Assembly: GCF_002943425.1 (NCBI RefSeq)
Contig: NZ_PTRA01000001.1
Coordinates: 310,001 to 374,000, forward strand
Direction of reading: 5' to 3'
DNA: 64,000 bases
From: Siphonobacter curvatus
GTDB taxonomy: Bacteria > Bacteroidota > Bacteroidia > Cytophagales > Spirosomataceae
A program made the translations under genes and the position numbers. Each line of letters begins with the position of its first letter. Position 1 is the stretch's first letter. Under the pieces are notes generated by a model. It saw only the letters and a program-made list of their open reading frames with translations. It had not been told where the DNA came from and did not search any database. Positions 54,252 to 62,302 of this stretch are shown piece after piece.

Positions 54252-54560
54252 TTACAGGACAACCACTGAGTTTTCTTCCATAGAAATGCCACTAGCAACA
54301 AATTTATCCGCTTCAGTTTCATTGATCCAGACTTCGCCATCGATCAAATAGCGGAATTGGTATTCTTTGCCAGTTGTTAATTCAACAGTGCCTTTAAAAG
54401 AACCATCTTTTTGTTTTTTCAAAGGAGTAGCATCGGCATCCCATCCGTTGAATTCACCTACAACGGCAACTGCTTTAGCTCCATTGCAATGCTCAGAAGG
54501 AACAGTGAACGTGACCTTTGTAACAGGCTTACTCTTGAGTGTTTGCTTAGACAGACTCAT
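54252..54560 (-). CDS. Isoamylase early-set / CBM48 domain protein
   Basis: This 102-residue, single-domain protein has the CBM48/AMPK-beta glycogen-binding fold: KAVAVVGEFNGWDADATPL (residues 29-47), then GSFKGTVELTTGKEYQFRYLIDGEVWINE. Such stand-alone domains are common in Bacteroidota and may bind glycogen or other alpha-glucans. Their enzyme partners are unknown. No starch or glycogen enzyme is next to it. Confidence 0.85.
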   Translation of the reverse strand: MSLSKQTLKSKPVTKVTFTVPSEHCNGAKAVAVVGEFNGWDADATPLKKQKDGSFKGTVELTTGKEYQFRYLIDGEVWINETEADKFVASGISMEENSVVVL

Positions 54561-54781
54561 GGTTGGATTATTCCATTTGATTTACAGAGGCAAATATGCA
54601 ATTAACGACAATACAAAGCAACTGATTATCAGAAATTTAAATTACGCTAAACACCGGAATATACTATTTGAAATTTTTTATTGGTAAAGTTCAATTGTTC
54701 AGTTGAAGTGGTGTGCTACGAAAACCTCTCCGTTTCTTCCCGCCTTCTCTATCATTTTCTTAATAAGCTAGTACACAAAAC

Positions 54782-55597
54782 TTATTCAAGGCGGAACGCT
54801 ATAGGTAGATTAAACCGACACTTAACTGCTCGACCCTGTTGGCGGCCGGGTTTCCAGCGGGGCATTGCCTGTAACACCCGTTGAGCCTCTTCATCACAGC
54901 CGAAACCTAATCCTTTCAGAATCTGAAGCTGCGTGATGCTTCCGTCTTTTTCGACCACAAACGAGAGATACACATTGCCACTCACATTGGCCTGCTGGGC
55001 CTGCGTAGGATAACGAAGATTCTTTCGTAAATACTGATTGAACGCCTCCATTCCGCCCGGATATTCTGGCTGAATTTCGACCGTCAGCATCACTTCATTG
55101 TTTTCCTTGGGACTGACTTCTACAATCAGCTCCTCCTTTTTCCCAGAACTTTCCGTGACGTCTACGATGGCAGGCAGGTCATTACCTTCCAGAAACGTCC
55201 GCGAACCAGCCTGATGTACTTGCAATTGTTCTTGGGTGGCCAGAAATGAATCGTCAGGGACCTGCTCATCAGCGACTACAACTGGGGGTTTAAATTCATA
55301 CGTGTTCGTTTGAGGAACGTCAGGAGTGGGCGGTGGAGGCAGGGTAGGGGGTGTTTGGGGAATCTCAGGCGTTTCAAGTTCTACTTTCACCGGCGTAAGA
55401 TGAGCAGAGACCGAACTTTTTGAAGCAGATAAATGAGCAAAAAGTACGGGAGCTAAAGCGAGTAGCAGAAATAGGCTGATGCTGATTATGGTTGCCCAAC
55501 GGAGGTACTGGCTTATACTTTGGCGTAGCTCATAAGCTCCGTATGCCTGATTGCGATTCGCAAAAACATAGTCTTCGAGGGTTTGATACGTTTCCAT
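54782..55597 (-). CDS. TonB-family energy transducer
   Basis: This 271-residue protein has a cytoplasmic N-terminal stretch, one membrane helix (about residues 33-55), and a Pro-rich linker (about 75-100 and beyond). The C-terminal TonB domain (about 180-271) holds EYPGGMEAFNQYL and KGLGFGCDEEAQRVLQAMPRWKPG. TonB transfers proton-motive energy to outer membrane receptors. The tail is closely similar to that of the M56 protein in the same cluster. A palindrome shared with the blaI upstream region sits 15-30 nt before its start codon. It is probably regulated by BlaI. Confidence 0.9.
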   Translation of the reverse strand: METYQTLEDYVFANRNQAYGAYELRQSISQYLRWATIISISLFLLLALAPVLFAHLSASKSSVSAHLTPVKVELETPEIPQTPPTLPPPPTPDVPQTNTYEFKPPVVVADEQVPDDSFLATQEQLQVHQAGSRTFLEGNDLPAIVDVTESSGKKEELIVEVSPKENNEVMLTVEIQPEYPGGMEAFNQYLRKNLRYPTQAQQANVSGNVYLSFVVEKDGSITQLQILKGLGFGCDEEAQRVLQAMPRWKPGRQQGRAVKCRFNLPIAFRLE

Positions 55598-55611
55598 GGG
55601 TGTATAATTTA

Positions 55612-55627
55612 AACTAAATTTTTAGTT
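55612..55627. promoter_or_regulatory. Palindromic operator candidate upstream of the tonB gene
   Basis: AACTAAATTTTTAGTT is a perfect inverted repeat, 15-30 nt before the start codon at 55597. It differs from the site upstream of blaI (58975-58990) only at its two central bases. A BlaI-type repressor is the likely ligand. Confidence 0.6.
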
Positions 55628-55685
55628 ATAAGAGTGGAGAAAAAAGCCCGAATGAACGGGCCATAAAGGGTTTAGTGGAAAATGA

Positions 55686-56975
55686 TTAATCGTTTTTGGT
55701 AGTATCGGCCACTACCTGAACACTGTCCTGAGCCAGCGGAGCAGTAGCGTTGGGAGTTAACTTATTAAGTTCGGCCAGTCGATTTGCCGCCAGCGTTGCA
55801 TACGCACAATCTAGCATTTCCATGGGTCTAGCGTTCCGGGGATTACTCACAATGACTTTACAAGTTTTGATGAGTTCCTGATAATACGTCTTTGCCAGTT
55901 CCATATCTACCTGATAGGTATCGTGCAACTGAGCCAGTCGGTACAGAGCCTTCGGACGTTCGGACAGGTTAAAGGTTTCCTGATAGATTTTAATAGCCCG
56001 TTTGATGGACGCAGGTTTGCCTTCCAGTTCATAGACATCTCCCAGGCCCATCTGGTAGTCAGGCACCCGGGTTTGTGCCAGTTGAATAGCCTGTTTGAAA
56101 TTACGGAAGGCATTGAGATCAAAATGAGCCGAATCTTTTTTTGCCTTGAGCAGATAAGCTGTACCCAAACCACCGTATACGTATTCCGTTTCTTCCCCCG
56201 CATTCAGTAGTCGCCGGAACGTAAAAATGGATTGATCCAGACTATCAATTTCGTAATACGCCCGCCCTAACATTCGCTGGTAAAAAGCCGAGGAATCACC
56301 CTGAGCCATGGTTTTCTGAAGACTGGTAACTACTTCTGCAAAGTGTCCTAGCCGAAAATCGACCCGGCTCTTTTGTAACAAGAGACGTATGGAATTGGGG
56401 TCAAGAGCCAAGCCTTTTTGCACGCATTCATTCGCCAGTATTGAATGAGCCTGGTCATTCATATCTAAATGAATCCGCGTCAACTCCGCCCACGACTCAA
56501 TGTCCTGCGGATTAAGAGCTACGGCTTTGTTGTAACATGTGATAGCCTGACCCAACTGCTCCAGACGACTATACTGGACAGCAGCCTGTTTAAACAGATA
56601 CGCATTCGTCGTGTCGAGTTGGATGAGACGTTGATAATAGTGCAAGGCCCGAAGATACTGAGCGTTTTTTTCGAACAGTATCGCCAGTTGATTCAATGCC
56701 TCGGTCTGGCTCGTATCACGTCGCAGTACGGTTTCATACGTTTTTCGGGCCGCTGGAAACTGGCCCAGCCGCTGTTGTACAAAGCCTAATTGCAGGGCTG
56801 CTTCTACTTGCATACTATCACTTTCCACAAGCTTTTGCAGGATTGGAACCGATTGGATATACTCCCCGCGACGAATATGTTCCTGGGCCTGTATCCAAGG
56901 TTCATGCTGGGATTGGGCCATACCTGTCAGGCACTCCAGTAGCAACAGGAGTAGAGGTAAAAATCGGAAAGTCAT
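55686..56975 (-). CDS. Exported tetratricopeptide-repeat protein
   Basis: This 429-residue protein has a signal peptide (to about residue 20) and about nine TPR-like repeats through most of its length, such as VEAALQLGFVQQRLGQFPAA, TEALNQLAILFEKNAQYLRAL and SIFTFRRLLNAGEETEYVYGGLGTAY. It has no enzymatic motif and is probably a periplasmic scaffold or binding protein. It lies between the M56 and TonB genes on the same strand, suggesting that it belongs to the same envelope-stress unit, although 174 and 88 nt separate it from these neighbours. Confidence 0.85.
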   Translation of the reverse strand: MTFRFLPLLLLLLECLTGMAQSQHEPWIQAQEHIRRGEYIQSVPILQKLVESDSMQVEAALQLGFVQQRLGQFPAARKTYETVLRRDTSQTEALNQLAILFEKNAQYLRALHYYQRLIQLDTTNAYLFKQAAVQYSRLEQLGQAITCYNKAVALNPQDIESWAELTRIHLDMNDQAHSILANECVQKGLALDPNSIRLLLQKSRVDFRLGHFAEVVTSLQKTMAQGDSSAFYQRMLGRAYYEIDSLDQSIFTFRRLLNAGEETEYVYGGLGTAYLLKAKKDSAHFDLNAFRNFKQAIQLAQTRVPDYQMGLGDVYELEGKPASIKRAIKIYQETFNLSERPKALYRLAQLHDTYQVDMELAKTYYQELIKTCKVIVSNPRNARPMEMLDCAYATLAANRLAELNKLTPNATAPLAQDSVQVVADTTKND

Positions 56976-57149
56976 AGCGATAAGTGAGTTGAAGTGTTAC
57001 GCTAAGGGTACCAATTATCAGAAAAGAGAATAGTCTTGAATGAAATCGTATACTACGCTAGATCGTATACGTCGCGGGGAGCATTTTATACTTGAAAGAA
57101 GCAATCAGGGAAAGCGTTCCCGTAAAATGGCTACTACTCCAACAAAGCT

Positions 57150-58421
57150 TTACTTGGAAGCTTTGGCTGTTTTCTTTTTGTCCATCGTAAAGTAAATCGG
57201 CAAGTTGTAGTAGCTACGAACGGTTTCTCCCTTAACTATACCCGGTTCCCATTTCGGCATGGCGTTTAAGACCCGCATGGCTTCTTCGTCACAACCAAAA
57301 CCCAGGCCTTTTGCAATCTCAATATTACTAAGCGAGCCATCTTTTTCAACCACGAATCGGGTAAATACTCTTCCTTCGACATTTGCTCGTGCCGCAGGCT
57401 TCGGATAGTTAACAGTTTTAGCCAGAAAATCATACATAGCCCTCTGACCACCCGGGAACCCAGCTGCTTTATCAACAACGGTATACACATCAGGGGCGGA
57501 AGCGGGCTGGCTGGGTTTAGCGGGCTGTTGCGAAGGTTTCGCAGGCGTAGCGGGTTGGGATTGAGCCGTTACTTGCTCCGAAAAAGCGGTTGAAAGAAAG
57601 AGCATGGTCCCAAAGACGGGTAAAATTAATCCATACTTACCCAGAGCCGCAGTGCTGGAAGGCGTTTTCTGTAACATACTGATGCGAGGTTTAAGAAGCG
57701 ATTTATTAAAAAAAGGATGAACTAAATCCGTCGTATTGACCCCAAACTGCTGGGAAAATAAAAGCATAGCGTAATCCGCCCGACTGGGTTCGCACTTACT
57801 GGCCACTTCGTCAGCCAGGTATTCGTGCAAGAGACGAATGTCCTGCTTCATTAAGTAAACCAGTGGATTGAACCAGTTGATAATGGCGACCAACTCAAAA
57901 AAGACCACGTCTGCGGAGTGAAGCTGCCGTACATGGACGCGTTCGTGGGCTTCAATCGTTTGCCGGTTGGATAGATTTTTACCGACGAAAAAGTGATTGA
58001 AAAACGCAAATGCCGTATTCGTTTTACGATGGTACCGATACCGAATTAAATCGCTCAGTCGCATGAGCTGGAAGGCGAACTTTCCTAACAGAAAAAGCAT
58101 CCCACACATATAAACGACCGCCAGTACGTGTCCCCAGGCCAGTGGATGAGCCGATTCGTGGTTATCCAGATAATTGGGCCGAATGAAGACTACGCTTGGG
58201 TTATAATAAGCGTAGATCGACTCGTTGACCTGCTGCGTTACAAACCAGCTCCGTACCCAATCGGACTGGATGGCGGGAATAAAAAAAGCCAGAGCCGTAC
58301 CTGCCAGCAGGAAGCTGCGATTAAGCTGGTGAAACGTTTCCCGTCGGAGCAGGATGCAGTAAAAGCCATAAAAACCAGCCAAATACAGATTTACTTGCAG
58401 GAGATAGTGCAACCAATTCAT
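57150..58421 (-). CDS. M56 (BlaR1-like) membrane metallopeptidase fused to a TonB C-terminal domain
   Basis: This protein of about 423 residues has an N-terminal membrane-embedded M56 peptidase with HERVH at about residues 159-163 (the zinc-binding HExxH) and a downstream HEYLADEVA. A membrane helix near residues 260-280 and a Pro/Ala/Ser/Gln-rich linker follow, and then a TonB_C domain (about 320-423) with KGLGFGCDEEAMRVLNAMPKWEPG. It lacks a penicillin-binding sensor, so it is not BlaR1 proper. I chose ATG 58421 (MNWLHYLLQV) over a longer frame. It probably cleaves the BlaI repressor encoded just upstream in response to an envelope signal. Confidence 0.9.
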   Translation of the reverse strand: MNWLHYLLQVNLYLAGFYGFYCILLRRETFHQLNRSFLLAGTALAFFIPAIQSDWVRSWFVTQQVNESIYAYYNPSVVFIRPNYLDNHESAHPLAWGHVLAVVYMCGMLFLLGKFAFQLMRLSDLIRYRYHRKTNTAFAFFNHFFVGKNLSNRQTIEAHERVHVRQLHSADVVFFELVAIINWFNPLVYLMKQDIRLLHEYLADEVASKCEPSRADYAMLLFSQQFGVNTTDLVHPFFNKSLLKPRISMLQKTPSSTAALGKYGLILPVFGTMLFLSTAFSEQVTAQSQPATPAKPSQQPAKPSQPASAPDVYTVVDKAAGFPGGQRAMYDFLAKTVNYPKPAARANVEGRVFTRFVVEKDGSLSNIEIAKGLGFGCDEEAMRVLNAMPKWEPGIVKGETVRSYYNLPIYFTMDKKKTAKASK

Positions 58422-58518
58422 ACCGATGGAATGGCCTTTCGGTCGTTTAAAGGTGGATAGAGGGTGTGGGCTGTTCTTGCCCGTGTAGGGCATAGGCGGA
58501 ACGGACGCGGAACAGGCT

Positions 58519-58890
58519 TTACTGCTTCTTCATCTGCTCAATCATTTTCAGAATATCGTCAGCTTCGTTGAGCTCCACTTTCTTTTTCTTCACGAAAAAC
58601 GAGAACAAACTGCCGATGGAATTGCCGAAATACCCTTCCATTAATTTTTCGGTGGCAAACGTTCGGTACTGTTCCTTCGTAATGAGGGGATGGTATCGGT
58701 GCGATTTGCCATAGGCCGTATGCCCTACGAAGCCTTTCTGTTCCAGAATCCGAATAATGGTAGAAACAGTATTATAAGCCGGTTTTGGCTCAGGCAATTG
58801 ATCTAGAACGTCTTTTACAAAACCTTTTTCCAGCGTCCAGAGTACGTGCATAATCTGCTCTTCGGCTCGGGTAAGTTCTTTTTCAACCAT
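58519..58890 (-). CDS. BlaI/MecI/CopY-family transcriptional repressor
   Basis: This 123-residue repressor has the family winged helix (residues 5-75) with LTRAEEQIMHVLWTLEKG and PAYNTVSTIIRILEQKGFVGH, and a C-terminal dimerisation helix region. BlaI-type proteins dimerise on palindromic operators and are inactivated by a cognate M56 membrane protease, here the next gene. A palindrome that matches a second site upstream of the tonB gene lies 85-100 nt before its start (58975-58990). This suggests autorepression and control of the cluster. Confidence 0.92.
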   Translation of the reverse strand: MVEKELTRAEEQIMHVLWTLEKGFVKDVLDQLPEPKPAYNTVSTIIRILEQKGFVGHTAYGKSHRYHPLITKEQYRTFATEKLMEGYFGNSIGSLFSFFVKKKKVELNEADDILKMIEQMKKQ

Positions 58891-58970
58891 AATTGTGCAT
58901 CGTTTAATGGCTACTTCAAGGATGCGAACAGCAGGCCTCTTCGTCTTCCAGAAGTATCCTTAGTCCAAAG

Positions 58971-58994
58971 GTTAAACTAATATTTTAGTTTAAC
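58971..58994. promoter_or_regulatory. Palindromic operator candidate upstream of blaI
   Basis: The 9-bp arms GTTAAACTA (58971-58979) and TAGTTTAAC (58986-58994) are perfectly inverted around 6 bp. The central 16 bp (58975-58990) match the site before tonB at 14 of 16 positions. On the minus strand the TA of a near-consensus -7 element (TAACCTTTG, one base too long) lies at the site's right half, so repressor binding would block the promoter. Confidence 0.6.
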
Positions 58995-59131
58995 AACTAT
59001 TTTTTTCGTTTTTTTCGATAAATAGTTTCTAGAAGTCGGGTGTGGCTGAAAATCAGTTGAATACACTTAGAAAGGAAAGATCTTACTGCAAAGTTCCCTT
59101 AAGCTAGGCTAGACCTGGATTGATATAAAAA

Positions 59132-59154
59132 CTGCCAGCCTTGTGGGCTGGCAG
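59132..59154 (-). terminator. Terminator after the YitT-family gene
   Basis: A 9-bp GC-rich stem (59132-59140 with 59146-59154) with a 5-nt loop is followed on the minus strand by TTTTTAT. It lies 5 nt past the stop codon at 59159. Confidence 0.8.
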
Positions 59155-59158
59155 CTAC

Positions 59159-60118
59159 TCAGTGAAAGGCTCGTTTTTTAATCATTCCACCTTTGGTATC
59201 CTGAATGCTGTGCTGCACGATAAAGGCTTGATTATCGATTTTGGCGACTGCATTTTTAAGTCGCGTAATTTCCAGCCGTGTAATTACGGTATACACAATG
59301 TCAATATCGCCGTCGCGTTCGCCGCGTTTACCAAATCCTCGTTGTCCTTTGAACATGGTTACGCCACGGCCCATTTCATTCACGATCATTCGCCGGATGT
59401 ACTCACTCTTTTCCGAAACGATGGTAATAGCCGTATATTCTTCCAGACCCGTAATAATAAATTCGATAGTACGGGAAGCCGAGAAGTAGGTAAGCATGGC
59501 ATAGAGAGCCGTTTCGACATTAATCAGGATGGCCGATACGCTAAAAATACAAACGTTAATGGCCATGATGATGTCACCTACGGTAAAACCCGTTTTACGA
59601 CTCAGGTACAGAGCCAGAATTTCAGTACCGTCGAGGACGCAGCCGCCCCGAATAGACATACCGATACCCGCCCCAAGAAAGAATCCGCCGAAGACAGCAA
59701 TCAGTAACTTATCGTGCGTGAAGACAGGCAACTGCAGAAAAGCCAGAGACAGAGCCAGGCAGATAATGGCTACCAGAGTACGTATCGCAAAACCCAGGGA
59801 AATCTGTCGATAACCCAGAACGATAAACGGAATATTAAAGGCAATCAAAAGAATGGAGAGATCCCAGCCCGTCAGTGCCCGAACCAGCAGCGAAATACCC
59901 GTTACCCCGCCGTCTAGAAATTCGCTGGGGAGAAGAAAGCCGCGAAGCCCAATGGCAGCGGTAAAAATTCCCATCGCGATAAGCAGGTTATCCTTAATGA
60001 TTTGTCGGGGAGACGTTTGACGAAAGACCCGGATCTGACTACGTAGAAAACGTCGTACAGGTCCTCGGCTAGTCGAGGCAATAGCTGCTTGTAAGAGAGG
60101 CGGAGACGTGTGATGCAT
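59159..60118 (-). CDS. YitT family membrane protein (DUF2179)
   Basis: This protein of about 319 residues has five or six hydrophobic helices and then the C-terminal DUF2179 domain. Motifs include GLRGFLLPSEFLDGGVTGIS, IRGGCVLDGTEILALYLSRK and, in the C-terminal domain, ITRLEITRLKNAV. Its function is unknown across the family. I chose ATG 60118 (MHHTSPPLLQ), because a frame extending upstream to 60229 would take in non-family sequence and a DnaA-box-like stretch. It ends in a terminator. Confidence 0.9.
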   Translation of the reverse strand: MHHTSPPLLQAAIASTSRGPVRRFLRSQIRVFRQTSPRQIIKDNLLIAMGIFTAAIGLRGFLLPSEFLDGGVTGISLLVRALTGWDLSILLIAFNIPFIVLGYRQISLGFAIRTLVAIICLALSLAFLQLPVFTHDKLLIAVFGGFFLGAGIGMSIRGGCVLDGTEILALYLSRKTGFTVGDIIMAINVCIFSVSAILINVETALYAMLTYFSASRTIEFIITGLEEYTAITIVSEKSEYIRRMIVNEMGRGVTMFKGQRGFGKRGERDGDIDIVYTVITRLEITRLKNAVAKIDNQAFIVQHSIQDTKGGMIKKRAFH

Positions 60119-60221
60119 AAAGCTAGTATGAGGAAGGAATATATAAAAAATAAAAGCTACCCTCGAATGGGCAATCAGTAAATATAAGGATTTTAACTCA
60201 TGTTTTCGGCAAAAACAAGAG

Positions 60222-60230
60222 TTATCCACA
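60222..60230 (+). promoter_or_regulatory. Isolated DnaA-box-like site
   Basis: One perfect TTATCCACA lies in the gap between the YitT-family gene and ispD. Extended to AGTTATCCACAT it equals two of the copies after purH. A single box may have no role of its own. Confidence 0.3.
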
Positions 60231-60305
60231 TTAGATTAGTAAATTCTAATGCGGAATATTTTTTTGTAAGAAAAGTTAATAAAGTAAAGGAGGGGTGGAC
60301 CTGGA

Positions 60306-60986
60306 TTAAGACCGTTGAAGGATGGCTTCGGCCATCCATAAATCTTCGGGAGTAGTGATTTTGATATTTTCGTATGAACCTTCCACCAGGAAAATCGGAA
60401 ATCCAGCTGCTTCGGCTACGCTGGCATCGTCGGTGAATAACGGACTTTCGGATTGTTCAAAAGCCTTCTTTAATAGAGCTACCTGAAACGTTTGTGGTGT
60501 TTGTACCAGTCGTAATTGGGAACGGTCGAGGGCCTGGTTTTCCGTTTCGCTGTGCACCAGTCGGATTGAATCTTTCGCAGGCACGGATACTACTGCCGTA
60601 CCCTGCTGAGCGGCCGTACGAAAACTTTCGGCGATGACCTCTACGGGGACAAAGGGACGTACGCCATCGTGCACGGCCACGATTCCTTCATTGTCTTCAA
60701 TACGTTGTAGGCCATTTCGCACGGATTGGAAGCGACTTGCTCCTCCAGGCGTTTCGATGATGGGGTGAGTGAAGGTAAGCGGATACGCTTGTTTGAGCTC
60801 CTGCCAGTACGCCAGCTGATCGGCTGGCAGGCAAAGAATAACTTGAAGATCGGCGGAATAGGCCAGAAACCGTTCGAGCGTATGAACCAGAATAGGCTTA
60901 CCCGCAACGGATAGAAATTGCTTGGGCAGGGCAACACCCATACGGCTGCCACTTCCGCCCGCCACCAGAATGGCGTATTGCTTCAT
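60306..60986 (-). CDS. ispD: 2-C-methyl-D-erythritol 4-phosphate cytidylyltransferase
   Basis: IspD transfers CMP from CTP to MEP in the non-mevalonate isoprenoid pathway. The 226-residue product starts with the nucleotide-binding AILVAGGSGSRMG (residues 5-17), with Lys of PKQFL next. VAVHDGVRPFVP lies mid-protein, and TDDASVAEAAGF near residue 190. The length is normal. It follows queA on the same strand, separated by a terminator hairpin, and may have its own promoter. Confidence 0.95.
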   Translation of the reverse strand: MKQYAILVAGGSGSRMGVALPKQFLSVAGKPILVHTLERFLAYSADLQVILCLPADQLAYWQELKQAYPLTFTHPIIETPGGASRFQSVRNGLQRIEDNEGIVAVHDGVRPFVPVEVIAESFRTAAQQGTAVVSVPAKDSIRLVHSETENQALDRSQLRLVQTPQTFQVALLKKAFEQSESPLFTDDASVAEAAGFPIFLVEGSYENIKITTPEDLWMAEAILQRS

Positions 60987-61001
60987 GCAGAGAAAAACGC
61001 A

Positions 61002-61034
61002 AAACCGGACGTATGGCTAGCACACGTCCGGTTT
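61002..61034 (-). terminator. Rho-independent terminator after queA
   Basis: A perfect 11-bp stem (61002-61012 with 61024-61034) is followed on the minus strand by a T-rich tract ending in TTTTTCT. It is directly downstream of the queA stop codon at 61038 and upstream of ispD. Confidence 0.85.
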
Positions 61035-61037
61035 CGA

Positions 61038-62093
61038 CTATAAAATCAACATTAGATCACCGTAACTAAAGAACTTGTATTTTTCCTTCATCGCTATCTC
61101 GTAGGCCTGCATGACGAGATCATAACCACCGAAGGCACAAACGCCCATCAGCAGGACAGACTCGGGCAAGTGGAGATTAGTCAGCAGGGCGTTACTGATC
61201 TTAAAGTCGTACGGAGGGAAAATGAACCGATCCGTCCAGCCTTCACTGGGTTTCAGGCGGGCATTCGCCGATACGGATGATTCCAGCGTTTTCAGTACGG
61301 TATTTCCAACGGAGCAAACGCGTTTATTGGCGTCGAGCGAAGCATTAACCACCTCAGCCGTAGCGGGTGGAATGAAATACGGCTCAGAATCCGTTTTGTG
61401 CTTAGTTAAATCTTCGACGTCAACCTGACGGAACGTACCCAATCCCACATGCAGAGTGATGGGCGTAAATTGCGTTCCGTTGATTTCCATTCGCTTGACG
61501 ATATTCTTGGTAAAGTGCAACCCTGCCGTTGGGGCAGCTACGGCTCCTACCTTATTATCGTCGGCAAAAATCGTCTGGTAACGTTCGCGATCTTCATCGG
61601 TCGTTTTACGACGGTTTTTGATTTCCTCCGGTAGCGGCGTTTCACCCAGTTCGTGGATGGCCTTCATCAAAGCACTGTGATCACCGTCGTACAGGAAACG
61701 AATGGTACGGCCCCGGGAAGTCGTATTGTCAATTACCTCAGCAACCAGATCACTATCACCAAAGTATAACTTATTGCCCACCCGAATTTTACGAGCCGGG
61801 TCAACGAGTACGTCCCAGAGGCGATGCTCACGGTTCAACTCCCGCAATAGGAAAACTTCAATTTGAGCACCGGTTTTTTCCTTGCTTCCGTAAAGACGGG
61901 CTGGAAAAACTTTCGTATCGTTGACTACCATGGTGTCTCCGTCGCCGAAGTATGATACAATGTCACCGAATTTTCGATGTTCAATTTGCTTGGTTTGCCG
62001 ATTAACTACCATCAGCCGGGCATCGCCGCGTTCGGCCGGGTGAAGAGCGATAAGATTTTGCGGCAAATCAAATTTAAATTCGGATAACTTCAT
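61038..62093 (-). CDS. queA: tRNA preQ1(34) S-adenosylmethionine ribosyltransferase-isomerase
   Basis: QueA transfers and isomerises the ribosyl moiety of SAM to preQ1 at tRNA position 34, making epoxyqueuosine. The 351-residue product has the family's [23 protein letters not shown] at the N-terminus, [14 protein letters not shown], and the central YQTIFA and [14 protein letters not shown] motifs. [15 protein letters not shown] and [20 protein letters not shown] follow. The family length is normal. Other queuosine genes are not present in the window. Confidence 0.96.
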   Translation of the reverse strand: MKLSEFKFDLPQNLIALHPAERGDARLMVVNRQTKQIEHRKFGDIVSYFGDGDTMVVNDTKVFPARLYGSKEKTGAQIEVFLLRELNREHRLWDVLVDPARKIRVGNKLYFGDSDLVAEVIDNTTSRGRTIRFLYDGDHSALMKAIHELGETPLPEEIKNRRKTTDEDRERYQTIFADDNKVGAVAAPTAGLHFTKNIVKRMEINGTQFTPITLHVGLGTFRQVDVEDLTKHKTDSEPYFIPPATAEVVNASLDANKRVCSVGNTVLKTLESSVSANARLKPSEGWTDRFIFPPYDFKISNALLTNLHLPESVLLMGVCAFGGYDLVMQAYEIAMKEKYKFFSYGDLMLIL

Positions 62094-62302
62094 GGAATTC
62101 AGCTAGATACCAGATAGTTTTGGCTAAATATGCAATTTCTTACTACCGAATGTCAAGCTTTTTTGGATTTTTTGTGAAAATCTTTTAAATATCGGGTACC
62201 GTTTAACCCCTTAAAACGGCCCTTTCTTCCACATTTTGCTTGCATCCCATCTAGCGATCGTTCTACTTTAGACTTTCCCTATTTATCAGAAGATTTCCCG
62301 GT

